Of a stretch of 64,000 bases of DNA, positions 36,950-47,704 are shown one piece after another (the stretch's first letter is position 1; each line of letters starts with the position of its first letter). The notes beneath the pieces were generated by a model. The model searched no databases and was not told where the DNA came from. It saw only the letters and a list, made by a program, of their open reading frames with translations. The translations under genes were made by a program, and so were the position numbers. The DNA is from Cephalotus follicularis (Eukaryota; Streptophyta; Magnoliopsida; Oxalidales; Cephalotaceae), in assembly GCA_001972305.1 (NCBI GenBank), contig BDDD01000079.1:1-64000 (forward strand). The letters are read 5' to 3'.

Positions 36950-37500
36950 TGCGCCTGGGAAGATTGCCAGAGGTGCCCATGTGCGGAGCTGAAGAAATGA
37001 GGTACCAGGGGAGAAGTGGTGCCGAGCTGGGAAGTTAAACTCTGCTTCCATGCCCGAGCTCCTCAATGCCAGAGCTCCCCTCCAGTGCACGCCAAGCACT
37101 AACTGCCGAATCCCATGCCGAGCTGCCATAGTGCCAGGGGTGCCGAGGTGAAAGCCGGAGGTACCATGCCAGAGGTGGCGATGTGTTATGCAGCCATACC
37201 AGAGGAACCCGAGGTGACCAAATGCCAGGGGAGCTAGTGCTGAAGTGAGGACGCCAGGGAAGGCTTGCGCCTGAGAAGAATGCCCGAGCTCCACTGCCAA
37301 TGCCGGGGGAGACATGCCGAGATGCCCTTGTTACATGCCAGAGATGACGAGGTGCCTGGGGAGACGTGACACCCGGGGAGGCATGCCGGGCATCCATGCC
37401 TGAGCTCCCTTCCATGACCAGGCAGCTATGCCGAGCTCCCCTGCTGTGCCAAGGTACCTTGGATGTTAAGCCAGATGAGCCGAGCCCAGGGATGCCAACG
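36950..37500. repeat. Degenerate GCC-rich short repeats
   Basis: Related words such as TGCCGAGCTGCC, GTGCCGAGGTG, TGCCAGAGGTG, TGCCCGAGCTCC and TGCCGAGCTCCC recur without fixed spacing over about 550 bp. GC content is much higher than in the surroundings. It looks like an old minisatellite. Confidence 0.55.
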
Positions 37501-37805
37501 CCAGGAGCATCATGCGCCGTGTGCCAACGCTAGAGGAGTGGACCCTGGCTCTTCCCTACCATGCGCACCAACGCTGGTGTTGTCCCCTGGCGCATTGTCC
37601 CTGTATGCGTGAAGAAAGTATGGAAATGAAGAGAGAGTGGCATGCGTCCTTGGCAAGAGCTTATGCGTTAAGTGATCCACGTGCATGCATGCGCTCGACG
37701 TGGATAGTGAGCATGAGATGGTACCATGTTTCTTTTATACCTGGATACATTTATAGAGAAAAGGATAAATGGAGATAAGAAAGGATATGACATAAATGAT
37801 GTCCC

Positions 37806-38040
37806 AGACAGGTGAGCCCAACAGGGGAGAATTCCGCCGAGCAGGTGAACCAAAGGGGTGAATACCGTGAGGCAGGTGATCTTCGGGCGAATCCGACAAT
37901 GGTGAACCTAAAGGTGAATTCCGCAAAAGCTGGTGATCCAAACGGTGAACCGCCAGAGCAGGTGAGCAAAGGGCGAATTCCGCTCGGCAGGTGAACCATG
38001 AGGAGAATTTCGGGGGCAGGTGAGCCTAAAGGTGAACCTT
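37806..38040. repeat. Minisatellite of about 30-bp units, eight copies
   Basis: Units of 27-34 bp start GCAGGTGAnCC or a close variant and end in a GAATTCCGC-like block. Eight units can be laid out in a row from 37806 to 38040, each somewhat diverged. No direct-repeat/spacer regularity is seen. Confidence 0.75.
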
Positions 38041-38332
38041 ACACACTGACCAGACCATAGGATGACCGGACTAGACTCCTCTGTAAAGTGATTGATATGT
38101 ATGATTTGAGTTGAGTAGTCCGAGGACAAAGGATGATGATGTTATGTTATGGATTGTGGTCTACTTTCATGATATGCATGTATGATTATTTCTCCTCTGC
38201 TTATATTGTTTGTTCCTCTGGTATGTACCCGTATATGTGGTAACCTTCACAACCCCCAGGGTTGCTAACCTATTCTTTGAATGGGCCAAGTACAGGAACA
38301 AGTAGTGGTGGCACATCGCAGCAGCATCAAGG

Positions 38333-38444
38333 ATAAAGAGTGAAGTAAGTTCCTTCTCCTCGGCAGTACGCTTATGGTTGGATTTTATTGAGAATCCAAC
38401 CATAAGCGTACTGTCGAGGAGGAGGAACTTACTTCACTCTTTAT
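38333..38444. repeat. Near-perfect hairpin, 52-bp arms
   Basis: The left arm (38333-38384) and right arm (38393-38444) are inverted copies with two mismatches and an 8-nt loop (TTATTGAG). Beyond the arms, CATCAAGG on the left and the complement of CCTTGAGG on the right continue the pairing after an 8-bp gap. It sits exactly where recognisable MULE coding sequence begins. Confidence 0.92.
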
Positions 38445-39009
38445 GGGTGGATCCTTGAGGCAAGAATGAAGTCTATTGTACAAATGCTGGAGGATATTAG
38501 AGTGCAAGTGATGACAAGGATGCCCAGCAAAAGAGATGTTACAAAGAACTGAAAGGGTGAGTTTGGGCCAAGCATTGAAAAGAAGCTGAAGGAGAACAAG
38601 GAATACAACCTAAATTGTTTATGGTTTGGAATGGTGATGTTGGTTATGAGATTAAAGACAACATCACAAGTAAGGGATACTCTGTAAACCTCAAGGATAG
38701 ATCGTACAAATGTTGATCATGGGATTTGGTTGGAATACCTTATTGTCATGCTATAGTTGCCATATGTCACAAGAGAGACAAAATAGAGGACTATGTGGAT
38801 GCTTGGTACAGTAAAGGTACATACATGGAGACTTACCGACATACAATGCAACCACTATCAAGTTGTCATTTTTGGCAAAAGACTGGGATGCAAGCTATGC
38901 GTCCCCCTCCCTTGAGGAAGCTCACTGGCAGGCCTAAGATGGCAAGAAACAAATATCCATTCGAGATTCCATAGGCGGGAAAACTATCAATGGAAGGGAG
39001 GGTTATGAC

Positions 39010-39014
39010 ATGCA
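39010..39014. repeat. Target duplication ATGCA, left
   Basis: ATGCA at 39010-39014 is repeated at 41565-41569. Removing the insert and one copy restores MULE codons for V-M-T-C-T-H-C-G. Confidence 0.93.
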
Positions 39015-40806
39015 TGTTAGGTTAGGGGTGTCCCTGTATGCCACGATATGGCTCGTTGTTTGTATATATAACTCTTGATTTATACAATTCTGAATTCTAT
39101 TCATATTTCATGTGCATATTTATATATATTGGCAAGGCTATATGGCTCATCCCAACCAACCAAAAAGAACAGAATAATTATTCGTAATTAATTATATGTC
39201 ATGTAGCGCTCTGTCACATGCAAAGGGTTGGATCTTGTGCCAAGGAGGCTATGAGAATAAGATCCTTATTCTCTGTGACAAATGTTCCAAGTCATAGGTT
39301 CACTTTCTTTGGGTCATTGATGAACCGCGAAGACTTGTCACGTTATGCTTGCTCCCGGGTTAGTAGTAGAGGATGGTTATCTCGTGGCCATTTGGGTTTA
39401 TCCCTAAAGATAAATATGAGGTGTATTCTTGAGAGAGTGACACTGAACAGACCCACCAATAAGAAACCTATTTGGATAGTCAATACCCAATGTCAATAGG
39501 ATTCCTATGGTCTCAGTAATGTATAGTCTATGGTGTCTAGTAGGTTTATAGCTTTCGTTGTCTCCTTTGACCTGAGTGGTTGGCATGCATTGTGTAGTAA
39601 CTACTTTACTTTGATTTCCGTCTTCCCCAGCACTAGCCACGTGCTGGAAAAAGAGTTGTCTTTGGGTCTTGTAGGAGCTGCATTGAGATGTATGGGCGAG
39701 TGCGCAATAGGTGATCATCACACCCGGTCTGAGGGTGACCGGCTCTATTTATATATGTACGTTGTAAACTTAAAAGTCCTAATCAGGCATAGGTGGACTG
39801 GGAACGAGAGGTTCCCATGGGAGTTCTACCAATAGTCTCAGTGCGATCATAGATTCATAGTTATCACAGCAATACTAAGGGTGACGTTCATCCAAACCCT
39901 AGGCTGTGATCGGAGCAAAGTATGACGACGGAAACATGACACATATGCCGATGACTGGATAAAGCGACTGGCTATTCGGACCATGATAGATAGACGTGGT
40001 AATACATGACTGGATAAAGCGACTGGCTATTCGTTTTAATAGTCGGTGACTATTAGAACGGTGGTACCAGAAATCGGGATGTTCTGGGAATTTATCATCA
40101 TACCGGAGAACGACAGGCTTTTGAGTCCTGCCTGACTTTAAATAGGTTGATATGTGGTGGGACACATGTCATTTAGTGAAATGACAGCATCAGGAAAGAT
40201 GTTGCTTTGCTAGTGAGTATTTCGTTTGCTGGATAAATGTCCATGCAATGCCACAATGAAATATTCCAAGCAGAGGGTTTGAAAATAGAAGAGAACATCT
40301 CATCTTTGTCTTAGGCGTCGACGCCATGGAGAGCATGCGTCGACGCCATGTCTAGTTGAGTCGTTGGGCATTAACGTCATGAAGAGCATGCGTTGACGCT
40401 GTGAAAACCAGTGACTTAAACGTCTATGCCATGAAAAGAATATGTCGACGCCATAACTGGATAGAGTCTCTAGGCGTTAACGCTATGGAGAGCATACATT
40501 GACGCTTCGAAAACCAGTGGCTTACGCATTGACGCTATGAGGTTTATGCGTCGATGCTAAGACAGGAATAGACAACACGCATGTTTCATCTTATCATTGG
40601 CGTTGACGCCAAGATAGGATGAGACGCATGGCGTTAACACCAAGAGGGCTGACACACGGTATTTCACCAAACTTGAGAGAAGTTGGTGATTTTTTGGGAA
40701 GTGTGTCCAAGAAGCTAGAGAGTTGACTTGGACATTTAATGAGAAAAGTCAAAAAGTATAAATACTTTATGACAAAAGGACAAGAGGTACAAGCTTCCAT
40801 AACGCA

Positions 40807-40869
<63 letters not shown>

Positions 40870-41564
40870 CTGTTGTGTCTCTCTTTTTTTTGCTGTTAGA
40901 GTACGCGTTGATGCCATCGCCTAGGCGTGAACGACCAAATCACCTGGTTCGATTTGCAGCCATTTCCAACCCTCATTTCACCCCTCAAAGTTCATGATAG
41001 GTGGAGATAACTTGTACGATGTATCTTATCTTTACCTAAAGTGATTTAGTGTAGGTTAAGGCTTGCATCCTTGATTTTCCTTATACGTGGCTTAAGGAGG
41101 AGCTTTGGATTTCTTGGATTCAAAGGGTTGAGGGAGCTTGACCTGAAGGAAGGAGTCTTCACCTTTGGTAAGAATCTCTTCTCTTCTTGTTCTTGTGGCC
41201 GTGGAACTGGTTGCATATTGGGTTAGAGAACCCTAGCCGAACCCCGAGATGTTTGGGTTCGGGTTGATTGGACTTTTGGCTAGGTTTGTGTGTTTCCTTG
41301 TGAGCCATTCTTTGGAGTCCATTTCTAGGGTTTACGGCAACCCTATCGTTTCGACCCGTTTTTCTCTATGCTTGGTTTTGTGTTTCAGTTTGATTGGATG
41401 TTTAATTAGGGTTCCTTGGCACTCATTGGGACAATTTGGACTTTGATTAGGGCACCCATTGCTTGAGGATTAATCAATTGGAAGAAATTTGAAATTAATC
41501 GGCCATAATCCCTAAAGTCCGAATTGGTTGTTGTTTTCTGCTGCGCTTGAGCTCGTTCCCAACA
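39015..41564 (+). repeat. 2,550-bp solo LTR (copy 3) in the MULE
   Basis: It begins TGTTAGGTTA and ends GTTCCCAACA with a perfect ATGCA target duplication and no internal retrotransposon sequence, so it is a solo LTR left by recombination between two LTRs. About 39285-39900 matches copy 2 (23815-24450) at moderate identity. It contains a GGCGTCGACGCC palindrome cluster (40314-40640), a TATAAATA box (40758-40765) and a (CT)n run of about 27 units (40811-40865) just downstream of the box. Orientation was set by the match to copy 2. Confidence 0.9.
40811..40865 (+). repeat. (CT)n microsatellite
   Basis: About 27 CT units lie roughly 50 bp downstream of the TATAAATA of the solo LTR, where an LTR leader would start. 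Confidence 0.95.
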
Positions 41565-41862
41565 ATGCACTCACTGTGGAGGGAAAGGTCATAACAAGAA
41601 AGGGTGTAAGCATAATGGGAAAGATGTGACTGTAATTTTTGCGTTTCCTGATGTTTTTAGTGCACGGTTGTGTTTATATTATTCCATTCATAACTATTTT
41701 TTTTCCTGTGTTTCTGTAGCCATGCCAATGCCACCGAGGGCTCAAAAGAGGAAAAGAGTAAGAGGGGATCAGGGAACCCAAGCAAGTAGTTCACAAATTA
41801 TCGATGCAATTGAACCATCAGCACAAGAGGCAACTCAGGCCAACCAACCATCCACACAGTAG

Positions 41863-43087
41863 TCAACCATGAGCATGGCTTAGGTTATGCATTATCAAGA
41901 CAATTATGTGTATTTTTTTACCAAAAGAATGACGCGACTTGTTTTTTGGAACCTTGTTCTTTGAATGCAATCAATTGGGATTCAAAAATTAATGATTTTA
42001 TGAGTATCGTTGTATTTTTTCTATCATTTTCAATGTTTTTATCTATATTTTTTACCCAGCATGTTGACGTGTATACGATACACGGTGACGTACTGGGCCA
42101 AAAACCCAACACGTCAATATTTATGTTATAAGGTTAACGTGTATACCTAATTCTCGTATAGTTGCCAAATATACATCAACATGTATGAAATGGATGTCAA
42201 GGTTCTGGGCAACAACGTGTCCACGTCTATGTTATCATATTGACGTTAAACCATTCAATTCATAGTGGACTTATACACGTCGACGTGTATGATATACACG
42301 TCGACGTGTATGATATACACGTTGACGTTCCACGGTCACTGTCTTAATTGTGCCATTTCCACGCCACGATTACTCCATACGTTGACGTTTAGCCTGTTTG
42401 ACAATTTACACATCAACGTATTTAATGGACGTTGATATGTACGGACATTTAAACATCGTATTTAGTTGATGTAAAAATATCCAATCCCTAAGTCAAAATC
42501 AATTTAAATTCATATCAGTGCGTCGAAAACCCCCCCAAAGCACCTTGGTTGAAAGTGGGGGGTTTGGGGTTTTTTGCTGAGACAAGGTTTTTTAAGGTAT
42601 TTCAGGTGATCGGATCTTCTGCTGTCTGCAGAGCAGCTTAAGTGTGCTGCCAGCATGACAGTCGTTTGATCTGAACAGCATGATGTCATACGTACCAAAT
42701 CCAATGACTGTCATATATGTAACACACTTAAGTTGCCCTGTAGTCCTATCCCGTATTTCAGTAGTTGTGTTCGCTAAGTTTTCCGAAGATGTAAGATTGT
42801 ATACATAGCATAACATCATATATTCATGACTTTTTATTGGTTTGGTGTTTTCAAGTAAACAGTTTCACCTATAAATATGATTAATTAATGATGACGAAGG
42901 GAATACGAATGGTTAATAGTCTAATAGACCTAGAAATGCCAGTGACTTTGGAGTATTTGATGTAGCAAAATTTTCATTACGTATAGGAGTCCTATAATAG
43001 AGAGGATAATACATAATTTGCAGGCAGCAGCAGCAATAGCAGCGTTTCAGTTGCAGTATCTGAAATAAGTTGAAACGTGAAAGGAAA
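41863..43087 (+). promoter_or_regulatory. Region upstream of ABCB25, with palindrome array
   Basis: From 42060 to 42440 the DNA is dense in ACACGTCGACGTGT-like motifs. Two perfect 18-bp palindromes ATACACGTCGACGTGTAT lie at 42273-42290 and 42294-42311. From 42638 to 42732 there is an imperfect inverted repeat (CTTAAGTGTG...TGACAGTC). The last few hundred bases before 43088 should hold the ABCB25 promoter and leader (AGCAGCAGCAATAGCAGCG at 43026-43044), but no clear TATA box was picked. Confidence 0.45.
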
Positions 43088-46000
43088 ATGTTGGGATGGA
43101 GGCGTTGTAGGGCTCGTCAGCTCATGAAATTGGGTATCAGCAACTGCAACTACTCCTATTTCAGTAATAATTACAATAATAACAAGATAATTTCCTATTG
43201 TTATTATCATCAGTATTATCCGAATCCCAAATCAGTTTCTCGTTTTGATCGTAACGGTGGTGGACAGCAGCGCCTTGTGAATCCACAATATCAATGGAAA
43301 AAGAAGAGGACAAGTAGCAGCAGCAGCAAGCTCTTTAGTATTAACCGTCAACATCTACATCTCAATGGGCAGCACCACCTCTTTCTCTCAACATCAACTG
43401 CAAAAGACAACAATGATGGTGATCATGGCAAAGGTGAAGGAAAAGGAAATCCATCGAAATCTACGTCACCTGCTACGGCTAAACAAGTGGTCGACACGAA
43501 AATCATCCGTACCCTCGCCAGTTACTTGTGGATGAAAGATAACCTCGAATTCCGTCTTAGGGTTTTGACCGCCTTGGCTTTTCTTGTTGGGGCTAAGGTC
43601 TTGAATGTTCAGGTTCCCTTCCTCTTCAAGCTTGCTGTGGATTGGTTGACTGCTGCCTCCTCCACCGGCACTGCCTCTGCTGCTGCTGCTGCTGCTGCTA
43701 CCGCTAATCCCGCTCTCCTAGTTCTCTTTACTACCCCACCTGCTGTTTTAATCGGGTACGGCATTGCTCGCACTACTGCTGCTGCTTTCAACGGTACACT
43801 CGCTTACTCACACCCTTAACCACTTTTCTATTCATCCCACCTATAATCTCACGCATCTCTATTCTTGCTACAGAACTGCGTACTGCTGTCTTTTCGAAGG
43901 TTGCATTGCGAACAATTCGATCAGTCTCTAGGGAGGTATGCTTCTTTTTTTTTTCAGTTGATATGTATGGTAAAATGCTTCAATTACCTTCAGCTAATCT
44001 TCAAAGTATTTTACTGTTGCAGGTTTTTTCACATCTACATGGGCTTGACCTTCGATATCATCTTAGGTGGGTATTGCTTTGCTTATGCTGGCCTTTCTAT
44101 GCTTGTCTAGTTTTTGTCATCAAATAGTACCCGTACTTGGTACATGCTGCATTCAAAAGTTTTATTGTCTCCTCTTTTGGAACTAAATCAGTTATCGATG
44201 TCTTGTTCCAACACTAGAGAGGGTATCATAGTAGGTACCACTTAGCTCAATCGGTAAGCTCCCTGATAGTGTGGAATACGAGGTCTTGAGTTCAATTTCC
44301 CTCTCCACCATTGTGTAACTCATCTGTTGACTAAAAGGAAAAACAAGAATAAGAGAGCAGGGAATTAGATGTACACTGCTATTTCTTTTTACTACATATA
44401 CAGGGACTGTTTCATTGACGCCATGAAAAGTTTTTTTGTTATGATGACATCTATGTTTTACTTATACGTGGTATAACATGTGCTCTGGATTCTTGCTTGG
44501 TCGCTGTATTTCAGTCGAGAAACGGGCGCATTAAACAGAATTATTGATCGTGGTAGCCGTGCAATTAATTTTATTCTCTCATCCATGGTGTTCAATGTCG
44601 TACCCACCATTTTAGAGGTATTACTGTGGCCTTGATTTTTATTGACCGATTTGAATAAGCATACTGGATTTAGTGCTTCAGTGTGCCGTGCCGCGCTGCT
44701 ATATATGGTAGACTATAGCATACTCAGTAATAGAGATTTTTTTCCTCTACTTATGCTGGAGTCTACAGCACCAAGGTCATTATTGTTGAAACATACGCGT
44801 ATGTGTATATTTGCTTTGATATATGAAAAATTCGACGTTTTTAATATGTATCCTTTCAGATATCTATGGTATCAGGTATCTTGGCATACAAATTCGGAGC
44901 ACCCTTTGCATGGATCACCTCGCTCTCTGTTGCTGCATATGTTATTTTCACATTGACTGTGACACAGGTATCATTTCGTAGGACTGAATAGTTGCACTTC
45001 ATATATGTTTCTGTTGTGTTACTCATTGTAACAGCCCTTCTCCACTTATAATTCTATGGCTAACTTTCTCTTAAAAGGATTTATGTTTTGCGTTTTTCCA
45101 ATTTTCTACAAGTTGTTGACGATTTTTGTCTTATTCACTTTTCTTTGTAACTTTTTGTTTGTCTTTTCTAGTGGAGGACTAAGTATAGAAAAGCTATGAA
45201 TAAAGCTGATAATGATGCAAGTACGAGAGCGATTGATTCGCTTATCAACTATGAGGTGAAGTGGTCATTTTATCTATTATATTGCCGAACTTCCCTTGTT
45301 ACAACAATAATATTCATCTTCCTTGTGGTGGCTACTTTTAAAGCTTTCCTTTCTTTCTTTTTTTCTTGGTTGTTTTTCAAATTCAGACTGTGAAATATTT
45401 CAACAACGAAGCCTATGAAGCTGACAAATATGATGAGTTTCTAAAAAGTAAGTTTTTCCTCTTCTGCAATGTTAGATCTTTTCTATACTATGTCAAGCAG
45501 TCAAGTTGGAAACATGCAAATATATATCATTATATGTGGGATGGCATCCCTAAAAGCATGTTTGTAAGGAGGAGGTATCTCTCAAACCCACATAATATTT
45601 TCAATGTGGGATTCACATCAAGGTTACTACGAAGTTTGTCCCGAACGAGTGGGCTCAGAGGTTCTATGCAACTTGTCCCAGACATGTCCCAATTTTCTAG
45701 GCGAGTGATAGTGGACCAACCTCGCTCTGATACCATGTTAAGATATCCATCCCTAAAAGCATGCTTGTAAGGAGGAAGTATCTCTCAAGTATATATATTG
45801 AACAAGCCCACTTAATCTTTTCAATGTGGGATTCACATCTTAACAGTTATTTATTCTTATTTTCAAACAATAATGTTGTTTGAGTTATTCTTTATGCGTT
45901 AACATTATAAGTAATGCATATACATCTCTCAAGTGGTGAACTCCCTGATCCTACCACGATATCTTGATTGCCCAACGACGTAATCAATTTTAACATGATT

Positions 46001-47673
46001 AAGATCAACCATCTTTGTTTTGCCAATGAATGGCGCTTCCCTTTGTCTCAGGTGCATAATTGACCTTTTCTTTCTCTTCTTACTATTTTTAGGATACGAA
46101 GATGCTGCCCTAAAAACACAAAGGAGTCTTGCTTTGCTTAATTTTGGCCAAAATGTGATATTTAGCACAGCTCTCTCCATTGCTATGGTTTTATGTTCAC
46201 ATAGGATTATGAATGGCGAGATGACAGTTGGTGATTTGGTAAAATTTCTGGATACTCTCACTTGTATATATAGTTTTTCTGTTTTGCAAAGAGGTTGCAT
46301 GATGGCCACACATGTCTACATGTGAAAATCTAGGTTATGGTAAATGGGCTTCTCTTCCAGCTATCTCTTCCACTGAATTTCCTTGGCAGTGTTTATCGAG
46401 AGACGATGCAGAGCCTTATTGACATAAAGTCCATGTTTCAGCTACTGGAGGTACTTCGTGAAGAACTCCATACAAATGGACTTCTCTTCCAGCTTCTGTC
46501 TCTCTCGTGCCTTTTTTTTAACCTGTGATTCTGCAGGAAAAGGCTGACATTCGAGATAAAGATGTCGCGAAGCCTCTGCAGTTGAATGGGGGCAGCATTC
46601 AGTTTGACAATGTGCACTTCAGGTAGATGATGGTTCTAGTTTTATTGTTTTTAAGTGAAACTAGCATCCGAAATCTGAGGTGTAGATTACATATATTGGT
46701 CTTTAAGCATCGCAACTAGGCAAGTAGTCCAAAATGGCTGTTGGTTTTGTGAACCATTGGTAATCCGGTGATGTGATTATAATAGTTAAATTGATTCACA
46801 TGCTGTACTTTTGTTAGTGATTAGTGTACTATTATCTGATCATTTGATGAGTTTGGTGATTTCTGATACCCCTTGTTTGTGTCCAACAGTTACCTGACGG
46901 AAAGAAAAATTCTTGATGGAGTATCTTTTGTTGTACCAGCTGGAAAAAGTGTGGCTATCGTTGGAACAAGTGGCAGTGGTAAGGCGTTACTGAATGGGAA
47001 ATTTTACAAGTCCTAACACCTGCATTTAAATTCGTAAGTTAATTCAAATCTACTGATACTTAATAGCTGTCGGGTTCAGCCGTGTGAAACTCGTTCTCTA
47101 TCCCCTTAATTCAGTTATCTGTTTTTTAGAAAAGAGTCACTTGATAAAAATATTTTTCTGATCTCGCTGGTAGGATGGAGGCAAAGGGCAATTGAATTCT
47201 TTCTGCTTTTGATTGCACACTTGTTATATTTCTTTGCCAGATCCAAATTTTCTACTTTTGAATCCCTCTTGGATGACATTTTCCTCTCTAATATCAAATT
47301 TTATTTATGTGGCCAATTCTACTTCACATTAATACGTGAAAATTACATTGTTCAATCCAGTTGGAAGCTATAATTTCTGCTTGCTAGTGTTGGAACATGT
47401 TATAACTTATGTTTTTGGGGACACGGCTGCGGTAGGCTTTTTTGCCGTGTCGACACAAGAGGACACTCATCAAAAATCAATTCTGTCTCTCACATGTTAT
47501 TGTTTCTCATGTGCAGAGTACATAATCTTTTTTCTCTTTTTTATATTAGGTTGAAAAGGTGTTCAATATTAACAAAGATATAAAAGGGGGATACAGTTGT
47601 ATCTACTCTTTATATTTTTATATATCTTGAAATATCTCCCCATCTGTATATACCATTTATATTTTTATGTACA

Positions 47674-47704
<31 letters not shown>

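Larger units (their letters stand above)
35683..38332. other. Primer site, then GC-rich repeat-rich DNA, no gene
   Basis: A Met-tRNA primer site (TGGTATCAGAGCGACCC) follows the copy 2 LTR at 35684-35700. From about 35893 (TGTAATAGCCC) the sequence looks like another LTR-type region, with TATAAAAGGAAG at about 36185, but its ends were not established. It holds (GT)n at about 36491-36517, a GC-rich zone of degenerate TGCCGAGCTCCC/TGCCAGAGGTG units at about 36950-37500 and a minisatellite at 37806-38040. Reading frames over these repeats are by-products of composition. Confidence 0.5.
38445..41862 (+). pseudogene. MULE (MuDR-type) transposase C-terminal fragment, split by a solo LTR
   Basis: Two pieces belong together: 38445-39014 and 41565-41862. 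The first has the region before the SWIM zinc finger, a damaged SWIM motif (K-C-stop-S-W-D-L-V-G-I-P-Y-C-H-A-I at about 38706-38754, frame kept except for stops and a shift near 38620) and the RPPPLRKLTGRPK segment typical of plant MULE transposases. The second begins inside a zinc knuckle (C-T-H-C-G-G-K-G-H-N-K-K-G-C, 41568-41609). After an intron-like stretch ending CTGTAG at 41720 it gives a basic tail (PPRAQKRKRVRG) ending at 41862. The N-terminal DDE core is absent, cut at the hairpin. A host gene of FAR1/MUG type is less likely given the damage. Confidence 0.75.

Noticed and set aside
36653-37415. Several overlapping frames on both strands
   Set aside because: High GC and short repeats leave frames open by chance in several phases; no family features seen.
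37806-38040. Possible CRISPR array
   Set aside because: Repeats are imperfect, adjacent and without unique spacers, and the DNA is plant nuclear. It is a minisatellite.
43609-43791. Ala-rich minus-strand frame
   Set aside because: It is the complement of ABCB25 exon 1 and its GCT repeat.
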